Shown here one piece after another: positions 56,006-64,000 of a DNA stretch of 64,000 nt (positions within the stretch are counted from its first letter, which is position 1; each line of letters begins with the position of its first letter). Source of the stretch: Morchella semilibera (taxonomy: Eukaryota > Ascomycota > Pezizomycetes > Pezizales > Morchellaceae); the NCBI GenBank assembly GCA_009192285.1, contig CM018606.1, forward strand, positions 1,664,081-1,728,080, in the 5' to 3' direction. The notes under the pieces are model-generated. The model was not told the origin of the DNA. It worked only from the letters and a program-made list of their open reading frames with translations, and ran no database searches. The position numbers were made by a program, and so were the translations under genes.

Positions 56006-56056
56006 TTCTTGCCCCGTTCTGCCTCGCTCCACCTCGTCTCGTTCTGCCTTGTTTGT

Positions 56057-56692
56057 TGTGACGGAGTAGCCCGACGCAAAGAAGAAGATGACAATGATGA
56101 CGCAGAAGAACCCGAGGAGCACAATCTAGGGACGAGGAGACTGACGAAGACAAAGGCAACACCGGGCAGGCACAAGCACAGGCACCGGCAAAGGCAAAGG
56201 CAAGGGCAAAGGCACAAGGACACAGAGCAGGGAAAGCGAGGACCAGATGGACCTCAACAAGAACGATGAGAGATGCTATGAGTTTCCCCTGGTCAGAGAA
56301 TCAAGTATTGGGTACGAGAGGCTATGGCTTGGAAATAGGAGTAGATTCCTATGTACTGAGATAACAGGAAGACGAGACAGAGAGAAAAGAAAGAAAGAAA
56401 GAACTAAGGAAAACATCTATCCCCGCTATTTAACACACCTCCTCCACTAGTCCGTTATGACTCACACTTTCACTAATAGAACCTCATAGAAATCCATTGC
56501 TACCACACTTCGTAATCCTCCCCACCATCTCCGCTATTCTACATCACCAATCCATCACGCCATCGAACCTCCCAGAACCCAATGACGACAACCTTCGCCT
56601 CGCGCTCCCCACCCTCGCTTAACATTACCCTAACAACCACAACCATATATCACCTACCGAACTGTCGGGACAAATGCCAACACGCCGGGACA
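56057..56692 (-). repeat. full-length family 2 solo LTR, target duplication TTTGT
   Basis: 636 bp, TGTGACGG ... CGCCGGGACA. TTTGT at 56052-56056 and 56693-56697. TGACTCA 56458-56464. Confidence 0.92.
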
Positions 56693-56838
56693 TTTGTGTA
56701 CTTGACTTGATCAATCTCTATCTTCACTTCGCTTCATGATAGATTTTATTGTGCAACTATTTGTCCTAGCGTCTTTCCATTGATCCCAAATGGTTCAATA
56801 TTTGTAGCGCTGTTGTAGTTAATAGAGTATAGCTAAAT

Positions 56839-57466
56839 TGTGATAGAGTAACCCGACGCAAATGAGAAGATGACAATGATGATGCAGGGGGACTCGAGGA
56901 GCACCACTTATGCGATGAGGAGACCGACGAAGACAGGAACACCGCTGAGCTGGCACAAGCACAGGCACCGGCAAAGGCAAAGGCAAGAGCAAAGGCACAA
57001 GAGCACAGGACAGAGAGAGTGAGGACTGGAAGGACCTCAACGTGAATGATGAAAGGTACTATAGCATTCCTCTTTAGAGAACAGAATCTTGGGTTCGAGA
57101 AACTATGGCTTGAGAATAGGGGTATATTCCTATTTACCGAGATAACAGGAAGCCGAGACAGAGAGAAAAGAAAGAAAGAACTAAGAAAACATCTATCTCC
57201 GCTATTTAACACCTCTCATCCACCAGTCCGCTATTACTCACACATTCGCTTATAGAAACCCATAGAAATTCATCGCAACCACACCTCGTATTCCTCCCCA
57301 CCATCTCGTTAATTCCTAATAACAATCTATCACGCCATAAAACCTCATAGAACCTAATGACGACATCCCCACCTCATCTCTCCTCATCCTCGTTTAACCT
57401 AACTACCTCTGTCGCAACAACGCTACGACTACCGAACCATCGGGACCGATGCTAAAACGCCAGGAC
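56839..57466 (-). repeat. family 2 LTR nested in an older LTR (628 bp)
   Basis: Full length; both flanks belong to the older LTR. The flanks TAAAT / TAAGC agree at three of five bases. The usual TGACTCA has become TTACTCA. Confidence 0.8.
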
Positions 57467-57545
57467 ATAAGCGAGGAGGATATGAAGTGGGGTAAAGCTG
57501 TCATAATCGGATTCTACAAGGTTTACTTGCAGGAAGCATTGGTAA

Positions 57546-57587
57546 CATCACTAAACTCAACTTGTGACTGGAGTCTCTCAACAGTCC
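57546..57587 (-). mobile_element. MITE fragment, one end only
   Basis: Begins CATCACTAAACTCAACTTG and stops after about 42 bp of standard MITE sequence. Confidence 0.7.
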
Positions 57588-57620
57588 GGCAATAAAATTT
57601 AGTATAAGGGTTAGGAAAAA

Positions 57621-57729
57621 CATCAGCAAAATTTCATAAGTCTCAAGAGATTATTCGGGCCTCAAGAGATTCAGGAGACTGTCAGGAGACTCCGGAGACT
57701 CCAGTCACAAATGGTAAAGCTTGCTGATA
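57621..57729 (+). mobile_element. 109-bp MITE subfamily member
   Basis: Starts CATCAGCAAAATTTC, ends AAGCTTGCTGATA. AA on both sides. Same subfamily as 58805-58913. Confidence 0.75.
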
Positions 57730-57809
57730 AATACCTGGTATAGTTATACTAGGTTTCTATGAGTTTCTATGAGCTGATGTATGAGCTATACCAGACTGGC
57801 AGAGAAGGG

Positions 57810-58448
57810 TGTAACGGAGTAACCCGATGCAAAGAAGAAGATGACAATGATGACACAGAAGGACCCGAGGAGCACAGTCTACGCGACGAGGCAACTGACG
57901 AAGACAGAGGCGACACCGGCCAGGCACAAGCACAGGCACAGGCACAGGCGAAGACAAGGACAAGAGCAAGGGCACAAGAGCGCAGAGCAGAGAAGGTGAG
58001 GACCGAATGGACCTCAACGAGAACGATGAGGGGTACTATGAGTTTCCTCTTGTCAGAGGATCAAGGCTTTGGTACGAGAGGCTATGGCTTGGAAACAAGA
58101 GTAGATTCCTATGTACCAGGATAACAGGAAGACGAGACAGAGAGAGAAGAAAGAAAGAACAAAGGAAAACATCTATCCCCGCTATTTAACACACCTGCTC
58201 CACTAATCCGCTATGACGTACACTTTCGCTCATAGAACCTCATAGAAACCCGTCGCTACCACACCTCATAATCCTCTCCACCATCTCCGCTATTCTACAT
58301 TACCAATCCATCACGCCATCGAACCTCCCAGAACCCAATGACGACAACCTCCACCTCGCACTCCCCACTCTCGCTTATCATTACCCTAACAATCACAACC
58401 ATGCATCGCCTACCGGGCTGTCGGAACAAATGCCAAAACACCGGGATA
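57810..58448 (-). repeat. family 2 LTR nested in an older LTR (639 bp)
   Basis: TGTAACGG ... CCGGGATA, full length. The usual TGACTCA reads TGACGTA here. Flanks are the older LTR. Confidence 0.8.
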
Positions 58449-58617
58449 GTGTTAAATAATAGGCACAGATATTTTTCTTGGTTTTTTCTTTTTTTTCTCT
58501 CTGCCTCGTCTTTTTGTTATCTTGATATATAGAAATATACTACTCTCTATAGCTATAGCCCATATGACTTCGAAATTTGACTTCAGAATACCAATAGCAT
58601 CTCTCATCATTCATGTT

Positions 58618-58754
58618 CATCAGCAAGATTTCATTTGTCTCCTAATGTCTCCTGAGGCTCAGGAGACTCAGAAAATATCCAGGGGTCTCAGGAGACTCTC
58701 AGGAGACCTGGGAGACTGTTGGGAGACTACAGTCACAAGTTGAGTTTGCTGATG
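58618..58754 (+). mobile_element. 137-bp palindromic MITE
   Basis: Flanked by TT on both sides, inside the old LTR. Confidence 0.9.
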
Positions 58755-58804
58755 TTGAGGTTCAGCTGATCATGACTTTCTCTGTCTCGCCCCTCTTTTG
58801 CCTC

Positions 58805-58913
58805 CATCAGCAAGCTTTACTATTTGTGACTGGAGTTTCCTGAGTTTCCTGACAGTCTCCTAAGTCTCCTGATACCCAAAAAATCTCAGGAGACAAGTGA
58901 AATCCTGCTGATG
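58805..58913 (-). mobile_element. 109-bp MITE subfamily member
   Basis: Same ends as the 137-bp form, shorter and different interior, flanked by TC on both sides. Confidence 0.85.
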
Positions 58914-59490
58914 TCTGCCCTTGCCTTTGTTATTGCCGGTATATGTGCTTGTATCTGCCCTGCGCCTCTGCAGCTCCTGACTGTACACCTCGAATCCTTT
59001 TGCGTTACGATTGTCATCTATCATACTGCTTCTCTAGTACTCCGTCACATGATTACTTGAGACATAATCATCGATGTTTTCTTAATCCTAATAACAGAAA
59101 GAAAATTATTAATTTTATCAAAGTTGATGAAGAGGAGGAGATCTCTATTATGACAGAGTAACCCGACGTAAAGTAAAAGATGACAATGATGACGCAGAAA
59201 GACTCAAAGGGCACAGCCAACGCGACAAGGAGACCAAGAAGACAGGGACAACGCCGGGCAGGCACAAGTACAGGCACCGACGAAGACAAAGGCAAAGGTA
59301 AGGGCAAACTGACACAGGGCAGAGAGAGTGAGGACCGGATAGACCTCAACGAGAACAATAATAGGTACTATAAGTTTCCTCGTAAGGAGGATAAAGTTTT
59401 GGAGGCGAGAAACTATGGCTTAAGAATAGGAGTATATTCCTATGTACAAAGATAACAGGAAGACGAGACAGAGAGAAAAGAGAGAAAGAA

Positions 59491-59626
59491 CATCAGCAAG
59501 ACTTCATTTGTCTCCTGATGTCTCCTGAGCCTCAGGAGACTCAAAAAATATCGAGGAGTCTCAAGAGACTCTCAGGAGACCTGAGAGACTACTGGGAGAC
59601 TCCAGTCGCAAGTTGAGTTTGCTAAT
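59491..59626 (+). mobile_element. 137-bp-family MITE
   Basis: Flanked by AA on both sides; 136 bp. Confidence 0.9.
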
Positions 59627-59672
59627 GAACTAAGAAAAATATCTACACTCGCTATTTAACACTTCTCCTCTA

Positions 59673-59769
59673 TATCAGCAAGCTCAACTTGTGACTGGAG
59701 TATCCCAACAGTCTCCCGGGTCTCCTGAGGCTCAGGAGACATCAGGAGACAAATGAGGTCTTGCTGATG
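59673..59769 (-). mobile_element. MITE with 40-bp internal deletion
   Basis: 97 bp, flanked by TA on both sides. The missing part lies between two TCTCCTGAG repeats of the standard form. Confidence 0.85.
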
Positions 59770-60025
59770 TACCAGTCTGCTATGACTCACACATTCGCTC
59801 ACAGAAACCCATAGAAATCCGTCGCAGCCACACCTTATATTCCTCGCCACCATCTCGCCAATTCCTATTACCAATCCATCACGCCATCAAACCTCATAGA
59901 ACCTAATGACGACATCCCCACTGGCACCTCATCTCACCCCATCCTCGCTTAATCTAACTTCATCCATCACAACAGCGCTATGACTACTGAACCATCGGGA
60001 CCGATACCAAGACGCCGGGACATCT

Positions 60026-60289
60026 ATGCTACTAAGAAAAGAACCAACTACCCCTTGTACTAGTATCAAGGAATTTCCAAAGATATCTGAAGAGTCACGA
60101 TCAATTTCAAAACCGACAGAGTTGGAGAAATTAGAGAAGGAGAGGAGAACAGAATCAGAGCAAAGGATGGAATTATTGGAAATGTGGCAAGAACTTATGA
60201 AAACAAAGAACAGTCTGATGTTTGAAACTGTTGGGGTTGACAAGTTTATTGTTAATGTAACTAAAAAGCTCATGGAACTTGAAAATTAA
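60026..60289 (+). CDS. charged coiled-coil-like ORF fragment (87 codons)
   Basis: Rich in Glu/Lys (TELEKLEKERRTESEQRMEL), ending NVTKKLMELEN, likely helical. The family is not recognised. The LTR with duplication TCTAT lies immediately upstream, and sequence on the far side (59068-59148, ending KVDEEEEIS) is similarly charged. So this may be the 3' part of an ORF hit by the LTR. Whether it is a host gene or a transposon product is unknown. Confidence 0.35.
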   Translation: MLLRKEPTTPCTSIKEFPKISEESRSISKPTELEKLEKERRTESEQRMELLEMWQELMKTKNSLMFETVGVDKFIVNVTKKLMELEN

Positions 60290-60404
60290 TTACCTATAAC
60301 TGATCCGTACCTACTCGTGCTTCCCTCCTCCCTCCTCGAACCGCTCCCCGCACCCGTGCCTGCACCCTAGTTTAACATCAAAGAAAACTCGTACTTAAAT
60401 CGCT

Positions 60405-60740
60405 CCCCCCAGCTGTGGTGAAGCTGAGGCCAAAGCCATGCTTGCTGATCAAGTCAAACGGACCCAACCTAGTAAAGTGGTTGCCCCCAAAGGGGGAAAT
60501 GTGGGCGAAATGTGGGTGATCCTCGCTGTAAGCCACAAAGTACCCAAGGTCTCGATACAAGGGATAGAGATGGGGATCCATTCTGAAGCATACCAAACTT
60601 CTTGTGCCAAGATGTGTTATTCCTCTAGCAGCTATCACAGCTGCGGAGTCTCTTCATGTTAGGCCAAAAGAAGTTATTTTTCACCCGCTCCAGTGTCTTG
60701 CATGGTGGTGGTTGCAACCAAGTAATTTTGCTGTTACCCT
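60405..60740 (-). mobile_element. Ty3/gypsy integrase fossil, another lineage
   Basis: Minus strand shows an integrase zinc-binding region, with RVKNNFFWPNMKRLRSCDSC followed by a basic stretch. Diverged from all three families above. Short, broken, old. Confidence 0.6.
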
Positions 60741-60928
60741 CACTTCAACCCTCGACTGACACGAGAACACCAAACATGTAAGCATCCTCCCGTGGCCCTC
60801 CTTCCCCGCCTGCTAACTGTCATTAAGCTATACGCCACATAGCTACCCCAACTCATCTATTCAGCCCCATACAATTCCTCTTGTCGTAAATCACCTCACC
60901 GTCTATTGTAATACATCAGTCACATAGC

Positions 60929-62488
60929 ATGTCTTTCCTTTTTAGCAGAAACCGTCAAAAAACCCCACAGGATCTTGTTCGTGCCGTTCGGGAGTCCATA
61001 TCGCGCATGGATGTCCCGCTGGAGAGACGGCGTGTGAGCTAACCCGATTTCCTCTCCCATTACCCTCGCGGTCTTTGTAAATACTAAATATACTTTTTGT
61101 AGGCATCTGAAGAGGCATCGCGGCTATTGGCTCAAATGAAGGTTGTCCTACAAGGAAATGCAGGTTTGTTGCTTTTTCATTTCTTCTCAGTCCCCCGCTG
61201 CGAGTGGTACCCGGAGATATCTTACTAGAGTTTCGCTGTTGATGGCCTTTTGGATAGAAACCGATCCCATTCCCGATCAGGTACAAGTTCTTGCTCAAGA
61301 GGTTTATGCAATCGATTTATTGCCCCTACTTGCGAACAATCTACATAGGCTAGACTTTGAGGTGGGCACCCTGTATATTTTAATTAGCCCTCCAAGACTC
61401 CCACCAAGCCTTTTCGTGAGCTTCAAAAGCATTGTGCTAACTGAAGTTCGCCCAAATAGGCTAAGAAAGATGTTACTGCTCTTTTCAACGGCCTTCTTCG
61501 ATATTGCCCTCAGCCCATAAACAGATTCCCCACCGTCGAATACTTACATAGTAGTCGGCCCGACACACTCATTACGCTTGTTAAAGGTTATGAAAATAAA
61601 GATGTTGCCAACAACTGTGGAACTATTCTGCGAGAGAGTTTTAAACACCAAGCATTAGCACAGGTGGTACTCTGCGATGAGAGGTTTTGGAGGTTTTTCG
61701 ATTATGTACAAGGCGGAAGCTTTGACATCGCCAGTGATGCTTTTGGCACTTTTCGTGTTTGATTCCCAGGTTGATTGTACACCTTCAAAAAGCTCGTGTG
61801 CTAACATATCATTCTAGGAACTCTTAACTAAACATAAGCCGATGGTTGCACAATTCCTCAACCAAAACTATGCCCGAGTATGTGTGGTCCCTCCTCTTCT
61901 CTATTTTCCAGATACATCACTATGCTATAGCTCGAAGTTACTAACCACTACTATCAGTTTTTTCAAAAATACAATACGCTCCTGATCTCGTCTAATTATG
62001 TTACAAAACGACAATCAATCAAACTTCTTGGAGAGATATTGTTGGACAGAGCCAATTACAACATAATGCTCGCATATGTTGACTCACCGGACCATTTGAA
62101 ACTAACAATGAACTTATTGAGAGACAAGAGCAAAAATATCCAATATGAAGCGTTCCACGTCTTCAAGGTATTCGCCTCTATGTATGATCACTTTGGGATT
62201 TCTGCTAAACAGATCAAAAGGTTTTTGTTGCAAACCCCAAAAAGTCAAAGCCTGTCCAGGATATTCTTTTAAAAAATCGCGAGAAATTACTCGCATTTTT
62301 GCCAAAGTTTCATGATGATCGAAGAGGTACGGCTGCCCTGGTTGCATATTCCAAAGTATGTTCTAATCGAATATTTTACAGAGGACGAACAATTCATCGA
62401 TGAGAAGGGGTTTTTGATGAAACAAATCCTCGAGTTGGGCAGCTACCCGCCTCAACAACAAATGCAACCAGGTGTTGTCTCTGCTTAG
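60929..62488 (+). CDS. hymA: Mo25 / HymA family scaffold protein (349 aa, 8 exons)
   Basis: Exons 60929-61033, 61103-61163, 61258-61361, 61460-61756, 61818-61877, 61958-62167, 62221-62326 and 62382-62488. The seven introns (53-98 nt) all have GT-AG ends. Reading them out gives one frame of 349 codons, the usual size for Mo25 (about 340). It begins [20 protein letters not shown]; family blocks include [103 protein letters not shown] and [20 protein letters not shown]. Mo25 is an all-helical, armadillo-like scaffold that activates STE20/GCK-type kinases. Fungal HymA/Hym1 acts in the RAM/MOR polarity pathway. The gene appears intact and is the cleanest host gene here. Confidence 0.95.
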
Positions 62489-62907
62489 ATATGGAACCAC
62501 CTGATTCTATCGCAAGACTTATCACTTGATAAGTTTCAGTTTATGATATTCGGGGTGTGGCGAGAGCTAGGTTACGGGGTCCGGTGCAGTTATCGATGGG
62601 ATAGAGGAATATCAGGGGCCCCTACCGGTACGCGTTGATAATGACGAAAATTTTCACGACGAAAATGATGACAATGATGAGATAAGGAGTTTAAGGGACC
62701 GGAGTTCTTTTCATCACTCATTTCTGCGTTTTGGATTGCTTTAGTATCTGCCGGTGTTCAGTCTTAATTCTAATTCTTCTTAAAACTGATGATCTCTCTT
62801 CTCCAAAACTATCATAGCTTTTTTGTTCGGTCTGATCTCGTCCCGGCCAATTGGGGAACTGGCCTTCCCAATCGCAAGCCGTATTCTTGGTTTACGCAAC
62901 ATATTAA
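62489..62907 (+). other. downstream of the Mo25 gene; acidic open stretch
   Basis: Includes about 62565-62748, open and acidic (VDNDENFHDENDDNDEIRS). No start or family recognised; it may be 3' UTR or a relic. Confidence 0.3.
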
Positions 62908-63117
62908 TAGGAGTCAGACTGGGCCAGAAACGGGCCGGAGCCATAGTTAGAACGATTTGATTGGTTGGCGACAAAGCGTTTGCAGCTCCATCCCAACCCT
63001 CCATCCAGCAAAAAGTGGGTTGGAAAGCTGGGATCGAGCCAGAACAACCTTGAGTGGCCAAAAAAAAAATACCTTGGCTCCGGCCCCGGCTCTGGCTCTG
63101 GCCCAGTCTGACTACCA
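62908..63117. mobile_element. 210-bp MITE with TTAA flanks
   Basis: Inverted ends of about 21 bp with two mismatches share AGTCAGACTGGGCCAGA, and the similarity extends inward past CCGGAGCCA with a small gap. TTAA at 62904-62907 and 63118-63121 fits the target duplication of piggyBac- or Kolobok-type elements. No coding capacity. Only one copy in the window. Confidence 0.6.
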
Positions 63118-64000
63118 TTAAGAAATAGAAGTTTCCATGCATCCATGCAGTCAATTTTCGATGTCAAGGGTATCAATTACTACATGCAGCATTACCTTTG
63201 CTGATACCAACCACAAGTCTCCAGCATTCGCTCTATGCACCTTATTAGTACCTAACTAACCTGTATCGGCACCTGTTTGTCAAAATCTAACCGCACCCTT
63301 ATCTATTTATATTAGAGACTTTACACAGAGGGATCCAGATCCATTCCAGCCACAGTTGGCATTAATTAGCCAAGGAATTATAGATTCAGCCTTTTATTTG
63401 ATTCCAGGAGAGAGGGCAAATCGCTAAATTAGACCTCCTTCTAACATTTGTAGAATCACCAAATGGAGATCTTTTTTCATGGGAACTTTTTTATACTCAC
63501 ATTCAGACACAAATATACCTTGTATAAAATCCTCAAGAATTTAGCAACAGCATATATGGTAAAAATAATTCTTTTCTCACTAAAAACTGGGTAATGCCGA
63601 TCAGTGGCAAGCAACATCTGGCTCCCCAAATCAACGAAAAGTCATATAATGCCAAGCTACAAGGAAGCTGGATGCATCCAGCGCAAAGTCTCTATTCCTG
63701 CTCTGGGTGCACAAATACCTCAAAGGGGTAGTCTATAGGCCATTATTAGTGCATGTGCATAGATGCATGGTGATAGAGTACATACATGTATCTACATGTA
63801 ACTGTCCCATACAGTGTTATTATAAAGCTGCCAATCTTGCCAAATCTCTTTTTTCCCTGGTGTTATATGATGTCTCATATTGGCAGCACTTGAGTAGAAG
63901 TAAGACCCTGGCATTAAGTGAGTGAACAAAATTGGGCGTTGACAGGTGAGAATCCGTTCACTCACCAAATCTCAGACCCTTGTACTACTACATACCAGCT
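63118..64000. other. AT-rich end of window, no gene assigned
   Basis: About 63315-63530 shows two adjoining open stretches in different frames (RDFTQRDPDPFQPQLALISQ; KLDLLLTFVESPNGDLFSWE) that look protein-derived but broken. Nothing else supported. Confidence 0.4.

Larger units (their letters stand above)
56762..59049 (+). repeat. old family 2 LTR split by two younger LTRs and several MITEs
   Basis: Starts TGTCCTAGCGTC at 56762 and ends CTCCGTCACA at 59049. Pieces: 56762-56838, 57467-57809, 58449-59049. Between them lie LTRs 56839-57466 and 57810-58448, and within them MITEs 57546, 57621, 58618 and 58805. It is the most diverged LTR of the family here. Confidence 0.8.
59149..60022 (-). repeat. 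family 2 solo LTR, target duplication TCTAT, carrying two MITEs
   Basis: About 638 bp without the MITEs. TCTAT at 59144-59148 and 60023-60027. TGACTCA 59783-59789. Confidence 0.92.

Noticed and set aside
49000-60000. Possible CRISPR-like array from repeated GGAGAC units
   Set aside because: Repeats lie inside transposon copies with irregular spacing, 2-bp target duplications and no spacers or cas genes; the host is a eukaryote.

Overview
The window looks like a repeat-rich piece of a filamentous ascomycete genome. Two host genes are recognisable, both with short GT-AG introns (51-98 nt): a Ras-GEF of the Lte1 type at 33958-39413 (minus) and a complete eight-exon Mo25/HymA homologue at 60929-62488 (plus). 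Most of the rest is transposon sequence. Young retrotransposon copies with (nearly) identical LTRs stay CpG-rich, so there is no visible repeat-induced point mutation. That would suit a Pezizomycete such as a truffle relative, but this placement is a guess.

Layout. 1-15500: minus-strand Ty3/gypsy elements. Copy A is cut by the window start. Copy C (7446-13445, target duplication CCGAT) sits inside an older, truncated copy B. A Tc1/mariner relic split by a solo LTR lies between A and B. 15500-20700: no recognised gene; one acidic hypothetical ORF and a very C-rich tract. 20712-26452 and 28443-32416: two diverged Plavaka-like DNA transposons, each with a zinc-finger transposase and a second, divergently transcribed gene. 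27842-27937: a TA-flanked perfect palindrome. 33958-39413: the Ras-GEF gene. 41602-47656: Ty3/gypsy copy D, target duplication TAAGG, inserted in an older solo LTR. 47662-60022: a graveyard of about a dozen LTRs of a second family (the LTR of copy B), often nested in each other. 60929-62488: the Mo25 gene, followed by AT-rich sequence with a 210-bp TTAA-flanked element.

A short palindromic element runs through the whole window. It is 137 bp, with ends CATCAGCAA / TTGCTGATG and an interior built of GGAGACT-type motifs. At least 17 copies or pieces are present, and the sites show a 2-bp target duplication. It has landed in gag of copy D, pol of copy C, the second gene of a Plavaka copy and many LTRs, and one copy was itself hit by an LTR. 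This family, the two-gene Plavaka layout, and a TGAGTCA site kept at the same place in several LTR families are the observations most worth following up.

Limits: all family assignments come from reading motifs. No database search or folding was run, and boundaries marked approximate may be off by tens of bases.
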